From the NCBI GenBank assembly GCA_009780855.1, contig WQZG01000001.1, positions 1-64,000 on the forward strand: a DNA stretch of 64,000 nucleotides, given 5' to 3'. Both the position numbers and the translations under genes were made by a program. The notes under the pieces were generated by a model. The model searched no databases. It worked only from the letters and a program-made list of their open reading frames with translations, and was not told the DNA's origin. Position 1 is the first letter of the stretch, and each line of letters starts with the position of its first letter. The DNA is from Treponema sp. (lineage in GTDB: Bacteria > Spirochaetota > Spirochaetia > Treponematales > Breznakiellaceae). Below are positions 35,869 through 46,266 of this stretch, piece after piece.

Positions 35869-36444
35869 TTACGCCGGTGTACTGTTAAAAAACAAATGCT
35901 CGATTAAAATCTTGATACCCAGAAGGATTAAAAAAGCTCCTCCAATCAATTCCATTTTAAAATTGAATCTTTCGCCAAAAAAGTTTCCAATCTTTACCCC
36001 TGCTGTTGAAATAATAAAAGTTGTCAGACCCGTTATCATTATTACAATAAAAATATTTAAGGCAAAAAATGAAAAAGTGATACCTACAGCCAGCGCGTCA
36101 ATACTTGTGGCCACTGCCATTACTAGCATTGCGCCGAATCCAAACGAGTAATTTTTTGGTTTTTCATCATCCTGCGAAAAACTGTCCTTAATCATTTTCC
36201 CGCCTATAAAGCCAAGAAGAATAAAGGCAATCCAGTGATCGAGAAATTGAATTTTATACGCAAAATAAGTTCCGCCAAAATATCCAATCAGCGGCATTAA
36301 CGCCTGGAAAAAACCAAAAAATATTCCGGGGATTAAGAATTGAATCAGTGTAAGTTTTTTAACAGACAGACCCAGAGTAACCGAAACAGCAAACGCGTCC
36401 ATTGACAGACCAACTGCGATAATGGCAATTTCCAAAAAACTCAC
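35869..36444 (-). CDS. mntP: Manganese efflux pump MntP
   Basis: MntP exports Mn2+ from the cytoplasm. The 191-residue protein has six hydrophobic segments in two repeats, each with the acidic membrane motif: IAIIAVGLSMDAFAVSVTLG and AVATSIDALAVGITFSFF. GTG at 36444 is chosen because AGGAG lies 9 bases upstream; the frame is open to a TTG at 36462. I see no yybP-ykoY Mn riboswitch in the ~200 bases upstream. Confidence 0.9.
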   Translation of the reverse strand: MSFLEIAIIAVGLSMDAFAVSVTLGLSVKKLTLIQFLIPGIFFGFFQALMPLIGYFGGTYFAYKIQFLDHWIAFILLGFIGGKMIKDSFSQDDEKPKNYSFGFGAMLVMAVATSIDALAVGITFSFFALNIFIVIMITGLTTFIISTAGVKIGNFFGERFNFKMELIGGAFLILLGIKILIEHLFFNSTPA

Positions 36445-36531
36445 CGCGAAATACTCCTGCAAATATTTATGCCTATATTTTCATACTGAAAGGTTATTTT
36501 TTCATTATGTGCACGTTCTCCGGTATATGAA

Positions 36532-36549
36532 TAGCAGGGCCAGGACTCG
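36532..36549 (-). repeat. Fragment of the tRNA-fMet 3' end
   Basis: TAGCAGGGCCAGGACTCG matches the last 18 bases of the tRNA-fMet gene at 56490 (minus strand) at 17 of 18 positions. It lies in the otherwise empty gap between mntP and the ABC transporter. It may be an old attachment-site scar. Confidence 0.5.
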
Positions 36550-36666
36550 TCTTCCAATGCTAAACCGGACAGCAGTGATTTACAGTATCATTTTGAAATG
36601 AAGCATTTCGGGCGTAAATAGGCTGATCGCTTGAGACCATACAAAGGTGGAGTACTGCCTTTCTGC

Positions 36667-37563
36667 TTATCCCTTAATCGAACCTATCATTATCCCCTTT
36701 ACAAAGTATTTCTGAACAAAAGGATAAACAATTAGTACAGGTACTACGGTAACCACAATGAGCGAGTATTTGATCACGGCCGCGGCATCCGCGACACGCA
36801 TCTGCAATTCGGGATCCGATACCGTGGACGGATCTATCTGACTCGCCATCAATATCTCGCGAAGAAATATTGTCAGAGGGTACAGGTTCCGGTTATTGAG
36901 GTATATCATGGCGGCAAAGTATGAGTTCCAGTTGCCGACCGCATAGAACAATATCAGAACCGCTATAATAGCCGTGGAAAGGGGTATAACTATGCGTATG
37001 AAATAATAAATATCGCTGCATCCGTCAATTTTGGCGGCGTCCAGCATTTCGGAAGGTATGTTGTGCTGGATGAATGTTTTCGCGATTATCATGTTGTAAA
37101 CCCAAAGCGCGCCGGTAACGATGAGTACCCAGCGTGTATTCAGCAATCCGAGATTTCGTACAAGCATGTAAAAAGGGATCAGGCCGCCGCCAAAAAACAT
37201 CGTAAAGGTAAACATGAGCATGAAAAAATTCCGTCCCGGCATGTCGCTGCGGGAAAGACAGTAGGATGTTGTCAGAGTCATAACAACACTTACGCAGGTT
37301 GAGACCACAGTATAAAAAAGTGAATTTGCGAAACCTATCCAGACGACGGAAGTATTAAAAACGGTACGATAACCTTCCAGGTTGAAACCCACGGGCCAAA
37401 GAACCACCTTTCCTGACTGAACGGCGGAAGATGAGGAAATTGAAGCCGATAAAATAAATACACAGGGATATAGCACGATCATAAAAAACAAGGTCAGGAA
37501 AACAAGTATAATGCTGTAAAAGATTTTATCTCTGGCAGTGGCTTTAAAAAATTCCGATTTCAT
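36667..37563 (-). CDS. Sugar ABC transporter permease (LplC/YtcP type, CUT1)
   Basis: The 298-residue inner-membrane permease has six membrane segments and the MalG-type EAA region (EMLDAAKIDGCSDIYYFIRIVIPLSTAIIAVLILF). A long family-specific PLTIFLREILMASQ stretch is present. It is the last of three genes and starts after AAGGGGAAATC. No ATPase gene is adjacent; importers of this subfamily commonly share a distant MsmX-like ATPase. Confidence 0.9.
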   Translation of the reverse strand: MKSEFFKATARDKIFYSIILVFLTLFFMIVLYPCVFILSASISSSSAVQSGKVVLWPVGFNLEGYRTVFNTSVVWIGFANSLFYTVVSTCVSVVMTLTTSYCLSRSDMPGRNFFMLMFTFTMFFGGGLIPFYMLVRNLGLLNTRWVLIVTGALWVYNMIIAKTFIQHNIPSEMLDAAKIDGCSDIYYFIRIVIPLSTAIIAVLILFYAVGNWNSYFAAMIYLNNRNLYPLTIFLREILMASQIDPSTVSDPELQMRVADAAAVIKYSLIVVTVVPVLIVYPFVQKYFVKGIMIGSIKG

Positions 37564-37572
37564 GATTTCCCC

Positions 37573-38532
37573 TTAAAAAATTCCGCTTCCGGACAGCTTC
37601 TTGCTTCCCCAATTGGCAATAACAAGAAAGATAAAATTAATTACATTGTTAAAAAGGCCAATGGCGGCCGAGAGGGAAAAATCATTTATGCCGCTGGCAA
37701 GCCCCACCTTGTAGACATAGGTAGAAATAACTTCACTGTAATTGAGATTCAGGGAATTCTGCATGAGAAGGACTTTTTCAAAAGCAACGCCCATGATGTT
37801 TCCTATTGCAAGTATGAGTAATATACTGGCCGTGGGCAGTATATTGGGAAAATCAATATGAATTAACCGCTGGAATCTGGTAGCGCCGTCAACCAATGCC
37901 GCTTCATGCAGGGTAGGATCTACATTGGAAAGCGCTGCGAAATAAATAATGGAAGCGAAACCGGTATTCTGCCATACACCCGACCACACAAAGAGATGTT
38001 TGAAAATGGGTCCTATCGCAAAAATATCAGCCGGTATTTTTTTGGTAAAAAAAAGCATTAACGAACCGTAAAAACCGATTCTGTTGTTAAGAACCTGAAA
38101 AATAATACCAACCATTATCACCGTGGAAAAAAAGTGGGGAATGTAGGTAACGGTCTGAACCACTTTTTGATATCTGCGCCAGGGCAGGGCATTCATGAGC
38201 AGGGCAAAGATGATGGGAATGGGAAAGTGTACAACAAGGCCGTACAGGGAAATGGTCAAGGTATTCCGTAATATGAGCAAAAATTGGTAGGATTTGAAGA
38301 ACCTGTAAAAGTTGGCGAGTCCCACCCAGGGACTGCCAAAAATCCCCCTGGCTATACTGTAATGTTTAAAGGCAATTATTATGCCGCCCATGGGGACATA
38401 GTGAAAAAGGATTAAATACCCAATAGGCAGAGCCAGGAGCAGGTAAAGCTGCCACCGTGCCTTTATGTTAAGCCACAGGAGCACACGCCGCCGCTCTTTT
38501 AACGTGGTATTCTGAATAAATTTATCACTCAT
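37573..38532 (-). CDS. Sugar ABC transporter permease (LplB/YtcP partner type, CUT1)
   Basis: The partner permease has 319 residues with LYLLLALPIGYLILFHYVPMGGIIIAFKHY at the start and the EAA motif EAALVDGATRFQRLIHIDFPNILPT. The sequence fits LplB/YteP-type proteins, which import complex carbohydrate fragments or modified sugars. It lies 9 bases upstream of the other permease and 19 bases after the binding protein. Confidence 0.9.
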   Translation of the reverse strand: MSDKFIQNTTLKERRRVLLWLNIKARWQLYLLLALPIGYLILFHYVPMGGIIIAFKHYSIARGIFGSPWVGLANFYRFFKSYQFLLILRNTLTISLYGLVVHFPIPIIFALLMNALPWRRYQKVVQTVTYIPHFFSTVIMVGIIFQVLNNRIGFYGSLMLFFTKKIPADIFAIGPIFKHLFVWSGVWQNTGFASIIYFAALSNVDPTLHEAALVDGATRFQRLIHIDFPNILPTASILLILAIGNIMGVAFEKVLLMQNSLNLNYSEVISTYVYKVGLASGINDFSLSAAIGLFNNVINFIFLVIANWGSKKLSGSGIF

Positions 38533-38551
38533 GGCTATGCCCCGGGCTCAA

Positions 38552-40213
38552 TTACCGCTGCCGGTTATAGGTTTCCTGGGATATACGAAGCCACTGCTGC
38601 AGGCCCATATTGTCAAGTTCCTTGATGTACGCGTTCCAGGCGGCGTCACTGTTTATATCCCGGGCGCCGATCGTAAACTCGGCGATGGATCTTCTGACAT
38701 ACGAATTGACATCGGTAATGGGTTGGGCAAGGGTGGTGCCGTCAGCGGAATTGTAATTGAGCTGCGGCAGTAAATATTGGGGATGCCGGGGATAATAATC
38801 CTTGACAAGCTGGGCCGGTATAAGGTCACTGGGATTGTTTGGATTAAACGGAGATACCAAATCGCCCATTAGTTCCTGTATGCTGCCCCTCTCGGCGGAA
38901 GTGTACATGGGATTAAAATTCATCCAATGTTTGTTGGCGCCAGGTGTAGTCAACACCCTCTGTAAAAGGGCAAATTTTATTTCCGGATACAAACCTAAAT
39001 ACACAAAAGGATTGGAAATGCCCTTGAGACGGGCAGGGTCCCGGGTCCAGTCAACGTTTTCCTCCCCCCAGAGACTGATGAGAGTTAAGGTCGGCTCATA
39101 GAATGAATCCATTACTTTTACCGCCAAATCCACGTTTTTTGCCTTGTTGGTGATATAGCTGATTTGCAGAGGTACATTGTCCATATAAGGGGAATAGCCC
39201 GGAGAAACAGGACTACTGAGGGGCGCTATAATCGGGAGAAATGCCAGGTAATTGGGATTGTTCAGGGCATCCGGAAAACGGGCCATCACGGCAAAAGTAG
39301 TCATACCAACTACCATGGGATTGGCGTTAAGCACGGCCCTCTCGGTCTGGGGATCCACGGTGAATACGGCGGGATCCAAAAGCCCCTCATTGAAAAGATC
39401 GTTAAGATACTGCAGAGCCTGACGGAATGCTGGCTGGGTAAAGGGAGCGATCACATTGTTTCCAGAAGCGTCCAGGCTGAGGGGGTTGCCCCTGTGATAG
39501 AAAACGAAAGAGTTTATCAGTGTACTAATGGGGTCGTCACTTCCGGCTTCAAACCTACCGTATACACCGATTTCATCCTTCAAACCGTTCCCGTTGGGAT
39601 CATTGTCACGGAAAGCAATCAGGACGTTTCGCAGGTCGTCCGTGGTTTTGGGTACCTCAAGTCCGAGCTTGGCGAGCCAGACCTGGTTTACAAACAGCCG
39701 GAACTGCAGCTGATTCGGGATGTAAGGATTTTGCCTGGCAAAAGAATAAACGTTGCCATCCGCACTTGCTGTGTCCCTCAATATGGCTTTCCTGTCTTCC
39801 TGGGGGATCTGGTTGAAATATGGAGTTTTTGAAGCATCGCTGAAGTACTTGTTCAGAGGAATAAAGATCCCCTCGCTGCCGTATTGCAGAATTTGTTCTC
39901 TGGTTAACCAGGGAGCCCAAATGGTCTCGGGCATATCATTTGAAGCCGCCATCAGGGAAAGTTTGGTATTAAATTCCGCGGTGACAGACGGGAGTAAATT
40001 AAAAATAAGATCAATGCCGTGCAGGTTCTCTAAATACCGGGTCATGTAGTTATTTTTATAATCAGTAACATTCATGTCCTGCATTATCCCGATTTCCAGG
40101 GTAGGTTTCCCCGCCGGAACCTGTTGAGTACTCCCGCCCGCGAAAGTCAGACTTGCGGCGAAAAGCAGGAGCAGGCATAACATCCCCGCCGTTTTTAGGA
40201 AAAAATTATTCAT
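38552..40213 (-). CDS. Extracellular solute-binding protein of the LipO/LplA type
   Basis: This is the binding protein of the adjacent importer, 553 residues. The ATG at 40213 is chosen because GGAGG lies 6 bases before it; an in-frame ATG at 40225 precedes that site. The signal peptide is FFLKTAGMLCLLLLFAASLTFAGGS. It has no clean lipobox Cys after the hydrophobic stretch, so it may be released rather than lipidated. The body is the large cluster of type 1-like family seen with LplBC permeases (KPTLEIGIMQDMNVTDYKNN, FRDNDPNGNGLKDEIGVYGRF). The sugar is unknown. Confidence 0.88.
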   Translation of the reverse strand: MNNFFLKTAGMLCLLLLFAASLTFAGGSTQQVPAGKPTLEIGIMQDMNVTDYKNNYMTRYLENLHGIDLIFNLLPSVTAEFNTKLSLMAASNDMPETIWAPWLTREQILQYGSEGIFIPLNKYFSDASKTPYFNQIPQEDRKAILRDTASADGNVYSFARQNPYIPNQLQFRLFVNQVWLAKLGLEVPKTTDDLRNVLIAFRDNDPNGNGLKDEIGVYGRFEAGSDDPISTLINSFVFYHRGNPLSLDASGNNVIAPFTQPAFRQALQYLNDLFNEGLLDPAVFTVDPQTERAVLNANPMVVGMTTFAVMARFPDALNNPNYLAFLPIIAPLSSPVSPGYSPYMDNVPLQISYITNKAKNVDLAVKVMDSFYEPTLTLISLWGEENVDWTRDPARLKGISNPFVYLGLYPEIKFALLQRVLTTPGANKHWMNFNPMYTSAERGSIQELMGDLVSPFNPNNPSDLIPAQLVKDYYPRHPQYLLPQLNYNSADGTTLAQPITDVNSYVRRSIAEFTIGARDINSDAAWNAYIKELDNMGLQQWLRISQETYNRQR

Positions 40214-40432
40214 AAAGTCCTCCATTTAAAAAATTAATTATGGAAAGCCGTAAAACGGACCTTCGCACAATAAAATATGGTAATCCCGTTGTTCCCGTCT
40301 TTCTATGAAATAATTGATAAAATGATTTACAAAATCGAAAAATTGATCCAACAAAAGGGAAAGTCAATATACAATTTGGAAAACCATGATGTAATTCTTG
40401 CTATATGGTGATTATCCATACATAATGGAAAC

Positions 40433-42112
40433 ATGAAACTAAACATAATAATGGTCAGGTATCTGTTTATTTTCATCCTTTTTGCAGGTTTCCTGCTGCT
40501 CCTCTTTGTGCCTGTATTAAACTATATTACCGATTTTACCCTTCAAAATGAGTTAACCAGTGTTTCCAGCCACATGGAACAGGGAATTAGCTCGATTGAT
40601 TCCGTGTTAACAAGTCTCGACCTTATAAAAATATCAAATAATCAGGATTCCCGGTTCTCTGTTTTCAAGTCCTGGATTTTCAACCCTCCGGATGTGCGTC
40701 AGTTCAGCAATATCAGCGCGAGCATCCTGATAGAACTGCGGGATTCTTTCAATTTGGCGCTCCTTCCATACCCCCTGGCTGTGGACTCGGGGCTCCTGCT
40801 CCCCAACGGTATGGCCATTACACGCAATGTCATTTCATTCTATCCCACCCCTGTTCCTTTTTACGGTTTTTCCCTGCAATGCGGAGACTTGACACTGGAA
40901 GAATGGCGCGGTCTGCTGACCGGAGGCCATACTTTTATACCCGCAATGTCATATACCGATGTTCACAATTCTACTTATGAGGCAGTTACTTATGCCGCCC
41001 ACTGGTCCTATATCGGCTATCCCCAGGAAATTGTCTTTTTTGCCATTTTCCCGGTGGAAGGCATCGTAAATTTATTGACAGATACTGATGTGGCTGCCGC
41101 GGCAATAATAAAAATGTATGACAGCGGCGGAGAACTTCTTTTTTCACACGGTTCGGCAAATAATGGATCTTACCATGTAGTCAGGGGCCGGAGTACTATG
41201 TATTCGCTGGAATTTGAAATAAGTGTACCTGATACCTTGATTAAAACAAAACTGCGGCAACTCAGAAACCAGATACTTCTTTTTACCTTTCTGACAGCGG
41301 GTTTTGTCATCACGCTCTCCTTCTTGTTTGCCTGGCGCAGTTCTCTGCTGCAGCGGAACTTTTTGGAACGGATTAGCCCCGCCGGAATGGTCCAGACAAA
41401 ATACAGGCCATTTTCCGGTTATGGCCGTTTGTTACGGGAATTGGCAAGTCAGATAGAAGCGCAAACTGCCCTGATCAGAACTCAAACAATAGATCGCATA
41501 CGGAAAGCGCTTCTTGCAGGTGATGAAGCCATGTCCCGGATTATTCTGCGTGATTGTGTGGCCGCTCTGCCCGATCCGGAGGACCCGCTCACCGCCGCTC
41601 AGTTAAGCAATTTGCTTTCATCTTTGATTCGTGAGCTGGCCGAAAAACTGCCCGGTATTGTAGTCCCCGAAGAAATTCCGGAGTATGTTCCGGGAAGTCA
41701 AAAGGAATTTTTTGAACATTATTACACAGGCTGTTTTGCCCGAATTTGTAAAAGCATCTCTGCTCAAAAGGAGAAAGAAATTCCGGCTATAGGATGGGAT
41801 CTGTTGGCCTATATTAACAAACATATTTACGATCCCAATATATACACTACAATGGTAGCAAACCATTTTAACATTTCAGAGCCGACACTGCAAAAATATA
41901 TCAAACAATGCGCAGGCCAAACCTTCCAGACCTATGTGGAGAAACGCCGGCTCGATCGGGCCTGTGAACTTCTCCTGGAGAGTAACGAAACCATTGCACA
42001 TATAGCTCTGGCCTGCGGGTTTTCAAGCAGTACATCTTTTAACCGTACATTTAAACGAATATATGGTTTCCCTCCGGGCAGGCTCCAGGAAACGCGCTCA
42101 GCGAGATCATAG
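40433..42112 (+). CDS. Membrane-bound AraC-family transcriptional regulator
   Basis: The 559-residue regulator has a membrane helix at 7-30, an extracytoplasmic sensor of ~240 residues, a second helix (LLFTFLTAGFVITLSFLFAW, about 280-300) and a C-terminal AraC DNA-binding domain from about 455. The two HTH motifs are MVANHFNISEPTLQKYIKQ and IAHIALACGFSSSTSFNRTFKRIYGFPPGRL. This YesM/AraC-like layout is typical of regulators divergent from LplABC-type importers. It shares a 220-base intergenic region with the binding protein gene and probably senses the same sugar outside the cell. Confidence 0.88.
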   Translation: MKLNIIMVRYLFIFILFAGFLLLLFVPVLNYITDFTLQNELTSVSSHMEQGISSIDSVLTSLDLIKISNNQDSRFSVFKSWIFNPPDVRQFSNISASILIELRDSFNLALLPYPLAVDSGLLLPNGMAITRNVISFYPTPVPFYGFSLQCGDLTLEEWRGLLTGGHTFIPAMSYTDVHNSTYEAVTYAAHWSYIGYPQEIVFFAIFPVEGIVNLLTDTDVAAAAIIKMYDSGGELLFSHGSANNGSYHVVRGRSTMYSLEFEISVPDTLIKTKLRQLRNQILLFTFLTAGFVITLSFLFAWRSSLLQRNFLERISPAGMVQTKYRPFSGYGRLLRELASQIEAQTALIRTQTIDRIRKALLAGDEAMSRIILRDCVAALPDPEDPLTAAQLSNLLSSLIRELAEKLPGIVVPEEIPEYVPGSQKEFFEHYYTGCFARICKSISAQKEKEIPAIGWDLLAYINKHIYDPNIYTTMVANHFNISEPTLQKYIKQCAGQTFQTYVEKRRLDRACELLLESNETIAHIALACGFSSSTSFNRTFKRIYGFPPGRLQETRSARS

Positions 42113-42289
42113 ACTCCACAGATGTAGAATCTTTTTTGTCACTGATTTTCCGATAAGTACATGGACATATATCCAGTCTCATGGGTACGTTTAATTTGGG
42201 CTAGATTTTTAGTTTTGAGGCACACACCCCTTTTCGGCCAGAAAAGTTTGAAGGCAATTCAACACCAGTATTATTTTAACGAAATCTGT

Positions 42290-42328
42290 TATAATATATG
42301 CAAAAATATCAGAAAAATTTCTGATATT
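42290..42328 (+). promoter_or_regulatory. TATAAT box followed by a perfect 24 bp palindrome
   Basis: A consensus -10 box (42290-42295) sits 10 bases before a palindrome at 42305-42328. The arms are AATATCAGAAA and its complement around AA. The palindrome would cover or directly follow the transcription start of the kinase gene at 42362. It could be an operator or a 5' leader hairpin. No -35 match is visible. Confidence 0.55.
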
Positions 42329-42361
42329 ACCGCCCATGTTGAACTTTAGGGGAGATCAAAA

Positions 42362-45022
42362 ATGTTTGCGGATGTAAATCCTGCCTATTTGACAGCAGAT
42401 TTGTTTTTCCTTATAAGCGGCAGTTATTTCTTCATGTGCATCCTTGCGCTCCTTGGTACCGCCAAATCCAAACTAAGGAAAAGTTATCTATCTGTCGGGA
42501 TTTGCCTTGGATTATTCAGTTTTCTATATGGCTTGATGACGATTGCAAAAAATGAAACATTGCTCCGGATTTGCTGGGCAGGCGGATTTGTTTGCGGATG
42601 TATATTCTATCCGGCATGGATATTATTCATGTCAAATATGGTAAAATTCAAAACCAGAATGACCCTGTTTGCATTTAAAGCAGCATTTGTTATTACGGCA
42701 TTCATCTCTATGTTAAGCTTTTTTTCAAATGATGTTGTGTTTGTTCAAACCAGAATCGGCAACCAGTTTTCCTATCAAAACAGTTTATATTTTAAAGCAG
42801 TCTTTTTTCTTATAACCATTTTTATCATTATAATTCTGGCTTTGAATTACAGGTGGTGGCGTGAAGCAGAAATGAGACGCCAGCGTTCGCAGGCGTTTGG
42901 ATTTATTATTATTATTCTTTTGAGTGCCCCGGTTGGATATATAACTGATTATATCATCCCTGTTTTTACCGGCCATACGGTTATCCCGCTGCTGTCGCTT
43001 TCGCTCCTGGCAGGTTCCATACAGATATATATTTCAATGAAAAAAAACCAGACGCTCAGTATTACCGTACCCAATGTTTCCGGTTATATTTTTAAATCAG
43101 TTACAATTCCGACATTGGTTCTCGATCATAATAATAATATAATGCTGGAAAATAACGCGGTTTTTAATTTTTTTGGCTGCAGTGTTACCGGTAAAAAAAT
43201 TACCGATGTCATAAAAATGCCGGACCATGCTGCCGGGGCTCCTGCAGAAAAATTTTTTCTTGACAGCAGCTTTGCCGGTAAAATTGTTAAGGTTGTAACA
43301 CCGGGAGGAATCAGAATTTGTGATATGCTGCTGACAGTAGAAAAAGATAAGTACAATGATGCGCTGTGCAAGGTTGTTCTGCTAAAGGATATTACCGACC
43401 TTGAAGCGGCGCTTGAGCAGGCAAAGGCAGCGAGTAAAGCCAAGAGTGATTTTCTTTCCAATATGAGCCATGAAATCAGAACTCCAATGAATGCAATTAT
43501 CGGCATGACGGCTATTGGGACAAGGGCTGATAACCTTAAAGAAAAAAATTATGCTTTTAACAAAATTAGTGAAGCGTCAACCTATTTGCTGGGCGTAATA
43601 AACGATGTACTTGATATGGCAAAGATCGAAGCAAACAAGCTTGAGATTGTGCCGATTGAGTATAATTTTGACAGGATGCTTCAGAAAGTAATTACTGTTA
43701 TCAACTACAGGGCAAACGAAAAACATCAGAAACTGACTGTTAATGTCGACAGCGGCATACCTCCGTTTATTGTGGGTGATGATCTGCGTCTGGCACAGGT
43801 ATTAACAAACCTGATGGCAAATGCTGTAAAATTTACTCCCAATAACGGAAGGATAACTCTTGAGGTTTCTTTGACCGGAGAAACTGACGGTATTTGTGAA
43901 CTGCGTATAGTAGTAGCAGACAGCGGAATCGGGATATCTCCCGAACAGCAAAAAAAATTGTTCAATGCTTTCCAGCAGGCGGAAAGCGAAACAAGCCGGG
44001 AATATGGGGGGACAGGGCTTGGGCTGGAAATATCCAAACGGATCATTGAGCTTATGGGCGGCAAAATCTGGATCGAATCTGAACTCGGAAAAGGCGCGCG
44101 GTTTATTTTCATTGTAAAGGCTTTACGCAGCAATAAAAACATTAGTTCCCTGCTTGCCCCTGACATCGATATTAAAAATTTACGGATTATGGCTGTTGAC
44201 AGTACACCTTTTATTAGGACTCAATTCCAAAAAATATTCAGAAGCCTTGGAATAAAATGCGATGTCGCCTCTGACGGTTTTGAAGCACGCCGGATTATTG
44301 AAGAACGCGGAAACTATAATTTATATTTTTTGGATTTACTTAGCACAGGTATAAACGGATTGGAACTGACAAGATGGATAAAATCCAATGAAAAACGCAA
44401 ACAATCATCCGAAACAGCAGTTTCATCAGAAACAGTAGATTCTGCTGTAATCATAATTACCGAAAAAGATTGGGCAGAGATCAGGGAAGAGGCGAATTCC
44501 TGCGGAGTTGATATGCATATAACAAAACCGGTGTTTTCATCATCAATTATTGATTGTTTAAATGATTTTCTGGGAATGAAAAACCGCGCTGTCATCAATG
44601 CTGCAAGTCCAAAAAAATTCAGCGGTAAAAGATTGCTGATCGCCGAAGACATAGAAATAAACCGTGAAATACTTTTAACTCTTCTTGATAATTCCGGGCT
44701 AATAATCGACTGCGCGGAAAATGGAAATGAAGCGGTAGCGATGGTGGCCGACGCACACGAAAAATATGATATCGTGTTCATGGATGTTCAGATGCCTGTT
44801 ATGGATGGTCTTGAAGCAACACGGCATATACGTGAAATGGAAAAAAAGCAAAGCCTCACCTCCCAATCAAAAGTTTCCAAAAGGATGCCCATAATCGCAA
44901 TGACCGCAAATGTCTTTAAAGATGATATTGAAGCATGTATCACTGTGGGCATGGATGATCATCTTGGCAAACCGCTGGATATGGATAAGGTAATGGAGAA
45001 ACTGCAGAAATATTTATCTTAG
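42362..45022 (+). CDS. Hybrid histidine kinase with 7TM sensor and two receivers
   Basis: The N-terminal ~225 residues form a seven-helix membrane sensor ([21 protein letters not shown] first). A PAS-like region lies around 245-345. HisKA has [19 protein letters not shown] and HATPase has [20 protein letters not shown]. The first receiver (about 605-735) keeps [14 protein letters not shown] but has only AVDST where an acidic pair is expected, so it may be inactive. The second receiver (about 755-885) is complete: [30 protein letters not shown] and the Lys in GKPLD. AGGGGAGATCAAAA precedes the ATG. No Hpt protein is encoded nearby. Confidence 0.9.
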   Translation: MFADVNPAYLTADLFFLISGSYFFMCILALLGTAKSKLRKSYLSVGICLGLFSFLYGLMTIAKNETLLRICWAGGFVCGCIFYPAWILFMSNMVKFKTRMTLFAFKAAFVITAFISMLSFFSNDVVFVQTRIGNQFSYQNSLYFKAVFFLITIFIIIILALNYRWWREAEMRRQRSQAFGFIIIILLSAPVGYITDYIIPVFTGHTVIPLLSLSLLAGSIQIYISMKKNQTLSITVPNVSGYIFKSVTIPTLVLDHNNNIMLENNAVFNFFGCSVTGKKITDVIKMPDHAAGAPAEKFFLDSSFAGKIVKVVTPGGIRICDMLLTVEKDKYNDALCKVVLLKDITDLEAALEQAKAASKAKSDFLSNMSHEIRTPMNAIIGMTAIGTRADNLKEKNYAFNKISEASTYLLGVINDVLDMAKIEANKLEIVPIEYNFDRMLQKVITVINYRANEKHQKLTVNVDSGIPPFIVGDDLRLAQVLTNLMANAVKFTPNNGRITLEVSLTGETDGICELRIVVADSGIGISPEQQKKLFNAFQQAESETSREYGGTGLGLEISKRIIELMGGKIWIESELGKGARFIFIVKALRSNKNISSLLAPDIDIKNLRIMAVDSTPFIRTQFQKIFRSLGIKCDVASDGFEARRIIEERGNYNLYFLDLLSTGINGLELTRWIKSNEKRKQSSETAVSSETVDSAVIIITEKDWAEIREEANSCGVDMHITKPVFSSSIIDCLNDFLGMKNRAVINAASPKKFSGKRLLIAEDIEINREILLTLLDNSGLIIDCAENGNEAVAMVADAHEKYDIVFMDVQMPVMDGLEATRHIREMEKKQSLTSQSKVSKRMPIIAMTANVFKDDIEACITVGMDDHLGKPLDMDKVMEKLQKYLS

Positions 45023-45114
45023 CAATGAGGTAATGGCAGACGCCTCCACTGTCCATGCGCCCTTATTCAAATGGCGACAAGAGCGGGGAAATTGGTAAAA
45101 ACAAGGAGCTGAAA

Positions 45115-45195
45115 ATGGATAATTTTGAATATTTAATTTTCCAGACAGTGTCTGGAAAATTGACACAGTCTCAATATTTTGAACTTGGGAATTGA
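45115..45195 (+). CDS. 26-residue leader ORF before the AlbA_2 gene
   Basis: The ATG has an ideal AAGGAG 6 bases upstream. The peptide starts MDNFEYLIFQTVSG and ends FELGN. Its stop lies one base before the ATG of the AlbA_2 gene, so re-initiation could couple the two. A 27 bp perfect palindrome falls inside it. It may be a leader peptide or the remnant of a longer gene. Confidence 0.45.
   Translation: MDNFEYLIFQTVSGKLTQSQYFELGN
45135..45161. promoter_or_regulatory. Perfect 27 bp palindrome (13-1-13)
   Basis: AATTTTCCAGACA, then G, then its exact complement. No run of T follows on either strand, so it is not a plain terminator. It lies 36 bases before the AlbA_2 start, inside the small leader ORF, and could be an operator or could form a strong RNA hairpin. 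Confidence 0.75.
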
Positions 45196-45196
45196 A

Positions 45197-46252
45197 ATGA
45201 AAATCGGAACTGAAACCGAAATTCTTGAATTTAAAAAAACAACCGCCGAACTAAAAGAAGGTGTTATTTCAATGTCGGCTATACTGAACAAGCACGGCGG
45301 CGGCGAAATATATTTCGGTATCCACAACAACGGCACAGTGCTCGGACAGCAAATTGGCGACGCAACTCTTCGTGATATAAGCCAGGCTGTTTCCAGTGGT
45401 CTTGAACCCAAGATATTTCCGACAATAAAAGTGGTCTATCTTGATAATAAACCATGTATTCATATAGCGTTTACCGGGGATGATGCACCGTATTTTGCAT
45501 ACGGACGGACATATATACGTGTCGCAGCGCTTATTAAGATAGCCGAGAAATATATCATTAAAAATATCCGCTGGCGGGTAGTATTTGACGGCTCATTACA
45601 GCGTAATGAAATCCCCGAAATCCCGATGGATGCAGTGCGTGAAGTAATTATCAATTCATTTTGCCATAGGGACTATAAATCATCCCAGAATAACGAAGTT
45701 ACAATTCATAGTAACCGCATTGAAATTTATAATCCCGGTACATTCCCCGATGGGCTGACACCCAATGACTTCATCGGAGGTACTGCGCGTTCAATTAAAC
45801 GGAATCCTTTGCTGGCGCAGCTTATGTACTACGTTAAAGACATTGAAAGTTTTGGGACAGGTTTAAAAAGAATCACCGATGCCTGCAACGCGGCAGGAGT
45901 TAAAGTTGAATTCAAAATGCTGAAACTTGGTTTTTCTGTAATTTTTTACCGTCCCGAAATTTCTATCTCCGATGGTAAAATAGATGATAAACAAACAAAT
46001 CAGGATACAGGGCAAGATACCACCACAGATACCACCACAGAAAGCAACAATCTTATGAATAAAATATTATCGTTTTGTATGGAACCGCAAAGCAGAATAG
46101 AGATACAATTATTTATTGGGTTAAAGAACAAGAATCATTTCTTAAAAAAATATTTAAATCCGCTGATTGAAAGCGGCAAACTCAGAATGACTATTCCTGA
46201 TAAGCCCAACAGTAAGAACCAGAAATATATAAGGAGCGAAAATAAGGCCTGA
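45197..46252 (+). CDS. AlbA_2 / HATPase_c_4 putative transcriptional regulator
   Basis: Members of this group (often named divergent AAA_4 or RecG-related) bind DNA through AlbA_2 and carry a GHKL-like ATPase half. Residues ~5-110 hold AlbA_2 (EILEFKKTTAELKEGVISMSAILNKHGGGEIYFGI). Residues ~140-240 hold VREVIINSFCHRDYKSSQNNEV and FGTGLKRITDACNAAG. A Thr/Asp-rich linker (DTGQDTTTDTTTE), encoded by an exact 12 bp tandem repeat, leads to a C-terminal winged helix. ATG at 45197 is chosen over an in-frame TTG at 45179. The fragment at 23496 is the same family. Confidence 0.82.
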   Translation: MKIGTETEILEFKKTTAELKEGVISMSAILNKHGGGEIYFGIHNNGTVLGQQIGDATLRDISQAVSSGLEPKIFPTIKVVYLDNKPCIHIAFTGDDAPYFAYGRTYIRVAALIKIAEKYIIKNIRWRVVFDGSLQRNEIPEIPMDAVREVIINSFCHRDYKSSQNNEVTIHSNRIEIYNPGTFPDGLTPNDFIGGTARSIKRNPLLAQLMYYVKDIESFGTGLKRITDACNAAGVKVEFKMLKLGFSVIFYRPEISISDGKIDDKQTNQDTGQDTTTDTTTESNNLMNKILSFCMEPQSRIEIQLFIGLKNKNHFLKKYLNPLIESGKLRMTIPDKPNSKNQKYIRSENKA

Positions 46253-46266
46253 ATAAAACGCGTCCG

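Noticed and set aside
36445-36666. Manganese riboswitch (yybP-ykoY) before mntP
   Set aside because: The conserved paired elements of that riboswitch are not visible in the minus-strand leader.
39164-39832. 222-codon plus-strand ORF opposite the binding-protein gene
   Set aside because: The minus-strand frame has a signal peptide, ribosome site and operon context; the plus frame has none.
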